Shown here piece after piece: positions 36,200-45,349 of a stretch of DNA of 64,000 nucleotides. Position numbers and translations under genes: made by a program. The notes under the pieces were generated by a model. The model ran no database searches. It had not been told where the DNA came from and worked only from the letters and a program-made list of their open reading frames with translations. Position 1 is the stretch's first letter; every line of letters starts with the position of its first letter. This DNA comes from Candidatus Latescibacterota bacterium (GTDB lineage: Bacteria; Krumholzibacteriota; Krumholzibacteriia; JACNKJ01): contig JACKDC010000005.1 of assembly GCA_020633725.1 (NCBI GenBank), positions 124,001 through 188,000 on the forward strand, read 5' to 3'.

Positions 36200-38986
36200 A
36201 TGATCCGCCGGCTCCTGCCGCTCCTGCTCCTCCTCGCCCTGGTCCTGCCCGTCCGTGCCCAGCCGCCGGCGCTCCAGCTCGAGACCCTCGCCGGGCCGCT
36301 GGACCTCGATCCCTCGCTGCCGCGCCTGGACGCGCTGCTGGGCTTCCCCTGGGGCGAGCGCCCCGCCGACGGCGACGCGATCCTCGCGGCTTGCCAGCGG
36401 CTCGCCAGCGCCTCGCCGCGCGTCTCGCTGCTCCACTACGGCCAGACCTGGGAGGGACGTCCCCTGGTCTGCGCGGCGGTGAGCAGTCCGGAGAACATCG
36501 CGCGCCTGGAGACGCTTCGCGCGGCCCACGTGGCGCGCATGCGTGGGGCCGACACGGGCGACGACCTGCCGCTGGTGCTGTGGATCGGCGCCAGCGTGCA
36601 CGGCGACGAGACGTCGGGCGCCGACGCCGCGCTCGGCCTGCTCGCGCTGCTCGCCGCCGACCGTGGCCGGGCGACGGCCGGCCTGCTCGAGCGGGCGATC
36701 GTCCTCATCGATCCGCTGCAGAACCCCGACGGCCGCGCGCGCTTCATGGCCCGCTGGCGCGCCTGGGGTGGGCCGTCGCCGGTGCTCGACGACCAGGACC
36801 TCGGCCACCGCGGCGAGTGGCCCCCCGCCCGCGGCAACCACTACCTGCAGGATCTCAACCGCGACTGGTTCACCCTCTCCCAGCCCGAGACGCGCGGACG
36901 CGTGGCGCTCTTCCTCGACTGGTATCCGGCGATGAGCGTCGACCTGCACGAGATGGCCAGCAGCGCCACCACGCTCTTCTCGCCCCCGCGCGAACCCGAC
37001 AACCCGCACCTGCCCGCGGCCACCCGCGGCTGGTGGCAGACCCTCGGCGACGCCGTGGCCCAGGCCTTCGGCCGCCGCGGCTGGCCCTGCGTGACCGGCG
37101 ACTGGAACGAGGAGTTCAGCCCCAATCGCGGCGGCTCGTGGCCGCTGCACCTGGGGACCGTGGCGATCCTCGCCGAGCAGGCGAGCAGCGACGGCGGGGC
37201 CATCCTGCGTCCCGACGGCCAGATCATGGACTACCCCGACACCGTGGCGCGGCAGTTCACCGTGGCCTGGACGCTGCTCAGGACCGCCGCCGACAGCGCC
37301 GAGGCCCTGGCGGCCGACCAGCGCGCGTCGCGCCGCGCCTGGAAGGGCGTCGCCACCGACGGCACGCGCCTCTACCTCGTCGACGCCTCGCGGCGGCCCG
37401 AGGCGGCGCGCGATCTCGCCGAGCGCCTCACCGCTCAGGGCATCCGCGTGGACCGGACCCGCGCGCCCCTGCGGCTCGACGACGCGGTGGACGCGTGGGG
37501 CGAGCGGCGCGGCGGCCGCGCCTTCCCGGCGGGCAGCTATGTGGTGGACCTGGACCAGCCCGAGGGACGGCTCGCCGCGGCGGTGCTCGAGCTGGATCCG
37601 TCGCTGCCCGACAGCTTCCTCACGCGGGAGCGCCGCAGCCTCGAGCGGGGCGGTGGCACGCTGCTCTACGAGGCGGCCGCCTGGTCGCCGGCACTGGCGG
37701 GCGGCGTGGACGTCTACCGCTCCTCGCGCCGTGCCGAGCTGCCGTCGGAGCCCCTCGCCGAGGCCGCCCCCGGGGGCGTCTCGGGCGACGACGCCCCGCT
37801 GGGCTTTCTGCTGCGGCCGGACAGCCCGGGCGCGATCGACGCGCTCGCCGCCCTGCTGGGCGAGAGGGTCCACGCCCTGGCCAGCCAGGAGGCCTTCGCG
37901 CGCGACGGGCAGGAGTGGCCGGCGGGGACCGTCTACCTGCCCAGGCGGGGCAACGGCGCGGCGCTCGGCGAGCGGCTCGCGGCGATCGCCCGCGCCACCG
38001 GCGCGGAGTTCGTGGGGGTGGACCAGGCGCTCTCGACCTCGGGCCCCGATCTCGGCAGCTCGACGTGGCGCCGGCTCGGATCGCCCCGGGTGGCGCTGCT
38101 GGCCGGCTCGCCCTTCTACGCGACGTCCTTCGGCGCGCTCTGGCAGCACCTCGAGCGCGACCTGGGCCTCGCCGTCACGCGGCTGGACTTCGATCAGCTC
38201 GACACGGCCGATCTCGATCGCTACACGGTGATCCTCGTCCCGGACGCCGGGAACGGCCGCGGCGCGTCGCTGCGCGGCCGCCTGGGCGGCGCGGGCTGGA
38301 CGCGCCTCGAGGCCTGGGTGCGGCGCGGCGGGACGCTCATCGCCACCGGCGAAGGCACGGGCCTGCTCTTTCCGCCCCCCGACGAGGCCCCCTGGGGCGA
38401 CGCGCTGGGCGCGCTGCGCCCGCGTCGCCAGGTGCTGGACCAGGTGGACAGCCTGCTCGACGCCGGCCGGCGTCTCGCCACGCTCGACGCGCTGCGCGTG
38501 GACGGCGCCGCGCTCCGCGCAGGGGACAGCACGGCGGTGCGCCGCGCGCCCCTACCGGCGGCGAGCATCGCCACCACAACCCCCGAGTACGACGCCTGGC
38601 TGCGCCGCTTCGCCCCCGGGGGCGCGATCCTGCGCGTCGACCTGAACGCACGCCACTGGCTGAGCGCCGGCGTGGGGGACCGCGTGCCCGCCATGGTGAA
38701 CACGGACCTCGCCCTGCTCAGCCTGGCGCCGGAATCGGTGGTGGGCCGCTTCGCCCCGCCGCCCAGCCTGCGCCTGGCCGGGGTGCTCTGGCCGGAGGCG
38801 CGCTGGCGCTGGGCGGAGACCGTCTATCTGAGTCAGGAGCGCGTGGGGGACGGCCAGGTGATCGCCTTCCTCGGCAACCCGGCCTACCGCGGCGCCTTCC
38901 GCGGCACGCTGCGGCTGCTGGACAATGCGCTGTTGCTGGGTCCCGGGCTGGGGACGCGGCCCAGGCCGCCCGTCCTGCAGGACTAG
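36200..38986 (+). CDS. Secreted M14-family zinc carboxypeptidase-like protein
   Basis: 928 residues. Signal peptide MIRRLLPLLLLLALVLPVRA. M14 domain at about residues 45-370: zinc ligands His and Glu in SVHGDETSG, substrate-binding NPDGRARF and HYLQDLNRDWF, third zinc His in SVDLHEMASS, and a Glu in VAILAEQASSDGG at the catalytic position. The C-terminal half includes a Rossmann-like stretch (VALLAGSPFYATSFGALWQHLE, YTVILVPDAGNG) that resembles the class I glutamine-amidotransferase-like domain found in some large M14 proteins. It lacks the shared sorting domain. Probably periplasmic or secreted peptide hydrolysis. Two copies of the CGCCCCCGGGGGCG palindrome lie inside the gene. Its stop shares CTAG with the convergent RND gene. 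Confidence 0.88.
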   Translation: MIRRLLPLLLLLALVLPVRAQPPALQLETLAGPLDLDPSLPRLDALLGFPWGERPADGDAILAACQRLASASPRVSLLHYGQTWEGRPLVCAAVSSPENIARLETLRAAHVARMRGADTGDDLPLVLWIGASVHGDETSGADAALGLLALLAADRGRATAGLLERAIVLIDPLQNPDGRARFMARWRAWGGPSPVLDDQDLGHRGEWPPARGNHYLQDLNRDWFTLSQPETRGRVALFLDWYPAMSVDLHEMASSATTLFSPPREPDNPHLPAATRGWWQTLGDAVAQAFGRRGWPCVTGDWNEEFSPNRGGSWPLHLGTVAILAEQASSDGGAILRPDGQIMDYPDTVARQFTVAWTLLRTAADSAEALAADQRASRRAWKGVATDGTRLYLVDASRRPEAARDLAERLTAQGIRVDRTRAPLRLDDAVDAWGERRGGRAFPAGSYVVDLDQPEGRLAAAVLELDPSLPDSFLTRERRSLERGGGTLLYEAAAWSPALAGGVDVYRSSRRAELPSEPLAEAAPGGVSGDDAPLGFLLRPDSPGAIDALAALLGERVHALASQEAFARDGQEWPAGTVYLPRRGNGAALGERLAAIARATGAEFVGVDQALSTSGPDLGSSTWRRLGSPRVALLAGSPFYATSFGALWQHLERDLGLAVTRLDFDQLDTADLDRYTVILVPDAGNGRGASLRGRLGGAGWTRLEAWVRRGGTLIATGEGTGLLFPPPDEAPWGDALGALRPRRQVLDQVDSLLDAGRRLATLDALRVDGAALRAGDSTAVRRAPLPAASIATTTPEYDAWLRRFAPGGAILRVDLNARHWLSAGVGDRVPAMVNTDLALLSLAPESVVGRFAPPPSLRLAGVLWPEARWRWAETVYLSQERVGDGQVIAFLGNPAYRGAFRGTLRLLDNALLLGPGLGTRPRPPVLQD
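37765..37778. repeat. CGCCCCCGGGGGCG palindrome, copy 1
   Basis: Perfect 14-bp palindrome inside the M14 gene, read as Ala-Ala-Pro-Gly-Gly. Confidence 0.8.
38611..38624. repeat. CGCCCCCGGGGGCG palindrome, copy 2
   Basis: Same palindrome near the 3' end of the M14 gene, read as Phe-Ala-Pro-Gly-Gly-Ala. Confidence 0.8.
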
Positions 38987-41900
38987 TCGCGCCGCCCGAG
39001 CCCCGGGGCGGGCGACTCGCCACCGCCGCCGACGGGACGTCGCCAGGGCAGGGGCCCCGTGCCGCGGCCCCAGGCGAGGGCGCGGCGCAGCGCGCGCACG
39101 TTGTTCTCCGCCAGGACGTAGAAGGTGGGCAGCACCACCAGCGTGAGCAGGGTGCTCGCCGCCAGGCCGCCCATGACCGCGCGCGCGAGCGGGAAGTAGT
39201 ACGCGTCCGCCACCGACGCGCGGCCCAGCGCCAGGGGCAGCAGGCCGAGGACGGTGGTGGAGGCCGTCATGAGGATCGGCCGGAAGCGGTCGCGGCAGCC
39301 CTCGACGATGGCCTCCTCACGGCTGAGGCCCCGCCGCCTCAGCGCGCCGATGTGATCCAGCAGCACGATCCCGTTGTTCACCACGATCCCCACGAGGATC
39401 ACCATGCCGATCATCGCGAACAGGTTGAGCGGCGTGCGGGTCAGCATGAGCGTCCAGAACACGCCGAGCACCGCGAAGGGGATGCAGAGCATGATCACGA
39501 GCGGGTGCAGGAAGGACTCGAAGAGCGCGGCCATGACGAAGTAGACGCAGGCCAGCGCCAGCAGCGTGTTCACGCCCATGTCGTTGCGCTGCTCGCGCTG
39601 CTCGCGAAGGCGGCGACCCTCGGACCAGCTGTAGCCGCTGGGCAGGTCGAGGGAGTTCATCACGGCGCGGACCTGCTTCATGGCGCCGTCGTAGTCGTCG
39701 CCCTCGTAGGAGGCGCTCACGGTGAGCGCGGTCTTCTGGCGCTCGCGCATGATCTGCGCCGGCCCGCGGCCGATCTCGAAGCGGGCCACCTGGCCGAGGA
39801 GGACGGCCCGGCCGTCCTGCATCGTCACCGGCAGCCGCATCAGGTTCTCGACGTTGCGGCGATCGCTGGGCTCGAGGACGATGCCCATGTCCACCTCGCG
39901 GTCCTCGCCCTGGAACTTGCGCAGGCCCACGCCCCGGAAGGTCAGGCCCAGCACCTCGCTGAGCTGCCGCGGGCTGACGCCGTAGCGCGCCGCCAGCGCG
40001 CGGTCCAGGATGACGCGCACCTCGTCGCGGCCGGACTCGCGGTTGGTGTCCACGTCGTGCAGGCCGTCGATGAGCTCCAGGCGGCGGATGACCTCCGTGG
40101 AGAGCGAGGCCAGCAGGTCGGAGTCCTCGCCGAAGAGCGTCGCCGAGATGAGCTGCGCGCCCTGGCCGACGTCCTCGTCGCCACGGAAGCGGTACTTCGC
40201 GCCGGCGAGCACCGGCAGGTTCTCGCGCAGCTGGGCCCGCAGGTCGCCGATGCGGTCCGGAGTCACCTGCACGCCGTCCGCGAAGTAGAGGCGGAAGACC
40301 GTGTAGTTGTCGTCGAAGAAGGTGTAGACGGCCTTCAGGTCCATGCTGTCGCGGCGCGCCACCAGGTAGTCCTCCAGCGCGGCGACGTACTCCTCCACGC
40401 GGTAGAGATTGGTGTTGTCGCTGTACTCCACCTCGAACTGCACGTGGTCGCGCTTGACGCCGCCGCCTTCGTCCATGTCCGCCGGCCCGAAGCCCGTGAC
40501 CTTGGCGACGAGCAGCGTGAGCGCCACGACGCCGACCAGCAGCGTCACGGTGGCGCGGCGGTGCCGCAGGGCCGTCCAGCGCAGCACGCTCAGGTAGCGC
40601 TCGCGAAGCCAGCGCAGGAAGGCGAACTCCCCGCGGCTGCCGCCCGCGCGCACCCGCGAGATGAGCAGGGGCACCACCGTGAGGCAGATGAGCAGGGAAA
40701 AGATGAGCGTGACGGAGATCGTCATGCCCACCTCGGACAGCCACAGCGTGATCTCCGAGTTCTTGGTCAGCACGATGGGGGCGAAGACGATCACCGAGGT
40801 CAGCGTGCTCGCCACCACCGCAAGGGCCACCTCGCGGCTGCCTTCGCGGGCGGCGGTCAGGGCGTCCTCGCCCTTCTCGCGCCGGCGGTAGATCGCCTCC
40901 AGCACCACGATGGCGTTGTCCACCAGCATGCCCACCGCGAGCATCAGGCCCATCATGGTGAGGATGTTCAGGCTGCGGTGGCTCAGGTAGAGGAAGGCGC
41001 AGGTGGCGATCACCGAGACGGGAATCGCCACGGCGGCGACCAGCGTGGTGCGCAGCCGGCGCAGGAAGACCAGCAGGATGCCCACGGCCATCAGCGAACC
41101 GATGAGCCCCGACATCAGCAGGCCCTTCAGGCTGGCGAGGATGTTCTCGCCCTGGTCGAACCACACCACCACGTCGATGCCCTCGAGCGTGGGGTCGTCC
41201 TGGATCTGCCGCAGCACCTGGCGGACGCGGCGCGTCACCTCCACGATGTTCGCGCCGCTGGCCTTCTGGATCTCGAAGGCGATGGCCGGCTCGCCGTTCA
41301 GATGCCGGTAGTAGTTGGGCGCCGGCTCGGCGTAGACGATCTCGGCGATGTCGTCGAGCCGCACGCCCGCCTCGCCCACGGGCAGGGCGCGGATCTCGTC
41401 GAGGTTGCGGAACTGCCCCAGGCTGCGCACGGTGACGCGCTGCCGCCCGTCCATCACCCGGCCGAGGGAGAGGTCCACGTTGCTGGCGTTGAGCGTGCGG
41501 AAGAGCGCGCCGATGTCCACGCTGTGCGCCACGATCTTGTCCAGCAGCAGGTAGATGGTGACGTCCTTGGGGCTGATGCCGTCCACCTGCACCCGCCCCA
41601 CGCCCTCGATGCGCTGCAGCGGCGCGATGATCCGCCGCTCCAGCAGCTCGTAGGAGCCGGCGAGATCGCGGCCCGGCGCGCTGATGCGGCCCTCCATCAC
41701 CGGGATGTCCGTGGTGTTGAAGGTGAAGATGAAGTAGTCCTCCACGTCGTCCGGCAGCAGCGGGCGCACCTGCTCCATGCGCTCCTTGACCTCGAGGCGC
41801 AGGACGTCCACGTCGCGCCCGAAGTCGAACTGCACGCCGACGAAGGCGCCGTCGCGGCCGGAGAACGAGCGCAGCTCCTTCACGTCGCCCAGGGTGGCCA

Positions 41901-42111
41901 TGACCTCTTCGACCGGGCGCGCGATCTCGCGCTCCACCTGCGCCGGCACGGCGTTGGGGTAGGGGATCTGCACGCCCACGAAGGGCCAGTCCACCTTGGG
42001 CAGGAAGTCCAGCTTGAGGCGCGTGAGGCTCACGGCGCCCAGCACCACCACGGCGGCCAGGGTGACGAGCACGGTCACGGGACGGCGCAGGCTGAAGTCC
42101 GACAGGCTCAT
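38983..42111 (-). CDS. RND efflux transporter permease
   Basis: 1042 residues, full-length HAE1/AcrB-type RND pump: 12 helices and two large periplasmic loops. Family marks include LTRLKLDFLPKVDWPFVGVQ after helix 1, TMMGLMLAVGMLVDNAIVVLEAIYRRR around helix 4 (the paired Asp proton relay is partly visible as VGMLVDN) and FAMIGMVILVGIVVNNGIVLLDHI in the second half. It is the distal gene of an adaptor-permease-permease operon, starting 1 bp after the second permease stops. Two different permeases with one adaptor recalls MdtABC, in which MdtB and MdtC form a mixed trimer; that parallel is inference. No outer-membrane factor gene is nearby. Confidence 0.93.
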   Translation of the reverse strand: MSLSDFSLRRPVTVLVTLAAVVVLGAVSLTRLKLDFLPKVDWPFVGVQIPYPNAVPAQVEREIARPVEEVMATLGDVKELRSFSGRDGAFVGVQFDFGRDVDVLRLEVKERMEQVRPLLPDDVEDYFIFTFNTTDIPVMEGRISAPGRDLAGSYELLERRIIAPLQRIEGVGRVQVDGISPKDVTIYLLLDKIVAHSVDIGALFRTLNASNVDLSLGRVMDGRQRVTVRSLGQFRNLDEIRALPVGEAGVRLDDIAEIVYAEPAPNYYRHLNGEPAIAFEIQKASGANIVEVTRRVRQVLRQIQDDPTLEGIDVVVWFDQGENILASLKGLLMSGLIGSLMAVGILLVFLRRLRTTLVAAVAIPVSVIATCAFLYLSHRSLNILTMMGLMLAVGMLVDNAIVVLEAIYRRREKGEDALTAAREGSREVALAVVASTLTSVIVFAPIVLTKNSEITLWLSEVGMTISVTLIFSLLICLTVVPLLISRVRAGGSRGEFAFLRWLRERYLSVLRWTALRHRRATVTLLVGVVALTLLVAKVTGFGPADMDEGGGVKRDHVQFEVEYSDNTNLYRVEEYVAALEDYLVARRDSMDLKAVYTFFDDNYTVFRLYFADGVQVTPDRIGDLRAQLRENLPVLAGAKYRFRGDEDVGQGAQLISATLFGEDSDLLASLSTEVIRRLELIDGLHDVDTNRESGRDEVRVILDRALAARYGVSPRQLSEVLGLTFRGVGLRKFQGEDREVDMGIVLEPSDRRNVENLMRLPVTMQDGRAVLLGQVARFEIGRGPAQIMRERQKTALTVSASYEGDDYDGAMKQVRAVMNSLDLPSGYSWSEGRRLREQREQRNDMGVNTLLALACVYFVMAALFESFLHPLVIMLCIPFAVLGVFWTLMLTRTPLNLFAMIGMVILVGIVVNNGIVLLDHIGALRRRGLSREEAIVEGCRDRFRPILMTASTTVLGLLPLALGRASVADAYYFPLARAVMGGLAASTLLTLVVLPTFYVLAENNVRALRRALAWGRGTGPLPWRRPVGGGGESPAPGLGRRD

Positions 42112-42112
42112 C

Positions 42113-45100
42113 TCAGGCCTTCCGGTCCAGCAGGTCGTAGGTCACCGGGATGACCACGAGCGTCAGCAGGGTCGCCAGGCTCAGTCCGCCGATCACGGCC
42201 ACGGCCATGGGGGCGCGGATCTCCGCGCCTTCGCCGAGCCCCAGGGCCATGGGCGCCAGGCCCAGCACCGTGGTCAGCGTGGTCATGAGGATGGGCCGCA
42301 GCCGCGCGGCGCCCGCCTCCACCAGCGCCCTGCGCTTTGGCACACCCTCGCGGCGCCGCTGATTGACGAAGTCCACGAGCACGATGGCGTTGTTCACCAC
42401 GATGCCCGTGAGCATGACCGCGCCGATCAGCACGACGATGCTCACCGCCGTGTGCGTGGCCAGCAGCGCGAAGACCACGCCGACCAGGCCCAGCGGCACC
42501 GTCATCAGGATCACGAAGGGGTGGAGGAAGCTCTCGAACTGGCTGGCCATGACCAGGTAGACCATGAAGATGGCCAGCGTCACCGCGAGCATCAGGCTGC
42601 GGAAGGACGTGGACAGCTCGCGATTCTGTCCGCCCAGGGTGGCCGCCATGCTGGGCGGCGGGGGCATGTCGCCCAGCAGCTTTTCGATGGCCCGCGTGGC
42701 GCTGCCGAGGTCGCGCCCCGCGAGGTTCGCGCCGATCACCGCGGCGCGCTGCTGCCCCACGTGGACGATCTGCGCCGGTCCCGTGCCCACGTTCACGTCG
42801 GCCACCGTGGCGAGCGGGATCGGGCGCCCCTCCACCTGTCCCACCACCAGGCCGCCGATCTCGGCGACGTTCATCTCCTGGGCCGCGGCGCGGCGCACGC
42901 GGACGTCCACCTGGCGGTCCTCCTCCTTGAGCCGCGTGGCCACGTCGCCGCGGATCTTGCCGCGCAGCGTGCGGCTCACCGTGTCCATGTCGAGGCCGAG
43001 GCTGGCCAGGCGGTCGCGCTCGAAGTGCACCTGCACCTCGGGGTTGCCCTGCTCCAGGCTGCTCTTCACGTCGCGCAGGCCGGGGATCTGCGCCATGGCC
43101 ACGGCGAGGCGGTCGGAGTAGGCGGCGAGGCCGTCCAGATCGTAGCTGTAGACCTGCACCTCGATGGGCGTCTGGAAGCTGAAGTAGCTGGGCCGGCGGA
43201 AGCTGTAGCGGATCTCGGGGTAGCCCGAGAGGATCTGGCGACAGCGGTCGATGAGCGCCGCCTCGCCCGCGCGATCGCCGGCGTCGGTCACGGTGATGCC
43301 GAGCTGCGCGACGTTCTCGCGGCGTTCGCTGCGCGCTCCGCCCAGGCTGGGGTTGTCGCCGGCGCTGGCGTAGAGGACGTCGATGCGCGGATCGTCCTTC
43401 AGCGCGTCCTCGATCTCGCCGAGCTTGTCCTCGGCGCGCGCCAGCGGCGTGCCGGCGGGGAACTCCAGATCGAAGGCGAACTGTCCCTGCGCGAAGGGGG
43501 GCACCAGCTCGAGGCCGAGGAAGGGCAGGCAGAGCAGCGCCGCCGCCGCGAGCAGCACGGCGACGGCGAGCGTCGCGGCGCGATGGGCAAGCGCGGTCTC
43601 GAGCAGGCGCGGGTAGGCGCGGTCGAGGCGCTCCCAGCCCGCGTCGAAGATGCGCTGCAGCGGCCAGAAGATCCAGCCCAGCAGGCGGCTCAGGCCAGCG
43701 CCCACCCAGCGGCCCACGCGGAGCAGCAGCCCGGGCAGCAGGGCGAAGAGCGCGCGTCCGACCCAGCGCAGCAGCCAGCCCACGGGCCGCGCCGGCCAGG
43801 TCAGGACGCGGCGGACCCGCCCCCGGGGGCGGACGGGCCGGGGCGTCGGCACCGCCTCCGGCTCTTCGGGCAGGGCGATGCCCGCCGGTCGGCCGCCCAG
43901 GCTCGAGAGCACGGGGATCAGCGTCAGCGCCGCCACCAGCGAGACGAGCAGCGAGGCCGCCACCGTCAGCGCCTGGTCGCGGAAGATCTGTCCCGCGATC
44001 CCCTCCACGAAGATGATGGGCAGGAACACGGCCACCGTCGTCAGCGTGGAGGCCGTGACCGCGCGCGAGACCTCCGTGGCGCCTTCGCGCGTCGCGTCCC
44101 AGAGGCTCGCGCCCTCGCCGCGCCGCCGGCTGATGGCCTCCAGCACCACGATCGCGTTGTCCACCAGCATGCCCACGCCGAGGGCCAGCCCGCCCAGGCT
44201 CATGATGTTGAGCGAGATGCCGAGCTGCTGCATCACGAAGAAGGTGCCGAGCACGGACACCGGGATCACCGTGGCGATGACGAAGGTGCTGCGCCGGTTC
44301 TTGAGGAACAGGTAGAGGACGAGCACGGCCAGCAGGCCGCCGATCACGGCGTTGCTGCGCACCTCGCGCAGCGACTGCTCGATGAAGGTGCTCTGGTCGG
44401 CCAGCACCACCAGGTCCGTGCCCTCCGGCAACTCACCGCGCAGCCGCTCGAGGCGCCGCTTGACGGTCTGCGCCACCTGCACGGTGTTGGCGCTGCCCTC
44501 CTTGAAGAGGCTCAGCTCCACGGCCTCCTGTCCCCGCACGTGGGAGACGACCTCGCGCTCCTTGTAGCCGCGCGTGACCGTGGCCACGTCGTCCAGCGTG
44601 ACGCGGCGGTCGCCGTCCTCGTAGACGATGGTGCGGGCCACGTCGCCCTCGTCCTCGAACTCGTTGAGGGTGCGCACGAGGAACTCGGCGTCGCGGTCGC
44701 GCAGACGGCCGCCGGCGGTGTTCAGGTTCTGGTCGCCGAGGAAGGTGGAGACGGCGCTGATGGGCAGGCCCAGCGCGGCGAGGCGGTCTTCGTCCACCTC
44801 GACCTGGATCTCCTCCTCGAGACCGCCCTGCACGCGCACCGACGCCACGCCCTCCAGCGACTCGAGGTCCTTCTTCAGGAGGCGGTCGGCGAGGTGGCGC
44901 AGCGTGACCAGATCGTGCTCGCCGTAGAGGCCCAGGCGCAGGATGGGATCGAGGTTGGGGTCGTAGCGCAGGAGGACGGGGCTGCTGGCGTCCTCGGGCA
45001 GCCGCACCATGTCGACCTTCTCGCGGACGTCGAGCGAGGCGAAGTCCATGGCCGTCTTCCAGCCGAACTCCAGCGTGATCTCCGACACGCCGGGCCGCGA

Positions 45101-45349
45101 GACGGAACGCAGGCTGCGCAGACCCTGGATCACCGACACCGCCTCCTCGAGGGGCTCGGTGATGAGCTTCTCCACCTCGGCCGGCGCCGCATCGGCGTAC
45201 TCGGTCTGGAGGGTGAGCGTGGGGTAGGAGATGTCGGGCAGCAGGTTGAGCGGCAGCCGCGTCAGCGAGACGAAGCCGAAGAGCAGGGCCGCGACGGTGA
45301 TCATGAACACCGTCACCGGCCGCCGCATGGAGCCGGTGACGATCTTCAT
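42113..45349 (-). CDS. RND efflux transporter permease
   Basis: 1078 residues, same superfamily as the neighbouring permease: SLTRLPLNLLPDISYPTLTL after helix 1, IMSLGGLALGVGMLVDNAIVVLEAISRRR around helix 4, and VLIGAVMLTGIVVNNAIVLVDFVNQRRREG in the C-terminal half. The linker between the two halves (around residues 485-580) is unusually long and rich in Arg, Trp and Leu; it includes RPRGRVRRVL, encoded by a copy of the G/C palindrome. The start overlaps the adaptor stop by 4 bp (ATGA type), showing translational coupling. Substrate unknown. Confidence 0.93.
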   Translation of the reverse strand: MKIVTGSMRRPVTVFMITVAALLFGFVSLTRLPLNLLPDISYPTLTLQTEYADAAPAEVEKLITEPLEEAVSVIQGLRSLRSVSRPGVSEITLEFGWKTAMDFASLDVREKVDMVRLPEDASSPVLLRYDPNLDPILRLGLYGEHDLVTLRHLADRLLKKDLESLEGVASVRVQGGLEEEIQVEVDEDRLAALGLPISAVSTFLGDQNLNTAGGRLRDRDAEFLVRTLNEFEDEGDVARTIVYEDGDRRVTLDDVATVTRGYKEREVVSHVRGQEAVELSLFKEGSANTVQVAQTVKRRLERLRGELPEGTDLVVLADQSTFIEQSLREVRSNAVIGGLLAVLVLYLFLKNRRSTFVIATVIPVSVLGTFFVMQQLGISLNIMSLGGLALGVGMLVDNAIVVLEAISRRRGEGASLWDATREGATEVSRAVTASTLTTVAVFLPIIFVEGIAGQIFRDQALTVAASLLVSLVAALTLIPVLSSLGGRPAGIALPEEPEAVPTPRPVRPRGRVRRVLTWPARPVGWLLRWVGRALFALLPGLLLRVGRWVGAGLSRLLGWIFWPLQRIFDAGWERLDRAYPRLLETALAHRAATLAVAVLLAAAALLCLPFLGLELVPPFAQGQFAFDLEFPAGTPLARAEDKLGEIEDALKDDPRIDVLYASAGDNPSLGGARSERRENVAQLGITVTDAGDRAGEAALIDRCRQILSGYPEIRYSFRRPSYFSFQTPIEVQVYSYDLDGLAAYSDRLAVAMAQIPGLRDVKSSLEQGNPEVQVHFERDRLASLGLDMDTVSRTLRGKIRGDVATRLKEEDRQVDVRVRRAAAQEMNVAEIGGLVVGQVEGRPIPLATVADVNVGTGPAQIVHVGQQRAAVIGANLAGRDLGSATRAIEKLLGDMPPPPSMAATLGGQNRELSTSFRSLMLAVTLAIFMVYLVMASQFESFLHPFVILMTVPLGLVGVVFALLATHTAVSIVVLIGAVMLTGIVVNNAIVLVDFVNQRRREGVPKRRALVEAGAARLRPILMTTLTTVLGLAPMALGLGEGAEIRAPMAVAVIGGLSLATLLTLVVIPVTYDLLDRKA
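43818..43831. repeat. CGCCCCCGGGGGCG palindrome, copy 3
   Basis: Palindrome inside the long central linker of the second RND permease gene. On the minus strand it encodes Arg-Pro-Arg-Gly-Arg-Val. Confidence 0.8.

Noticed and set aside
36391..42153. A 1920-codon plus-strand open frame over the M14 and RND genes
   Set aside because: Shadow of real genes in other frames; it is a His/Gln/Arg-rich translation without domains.
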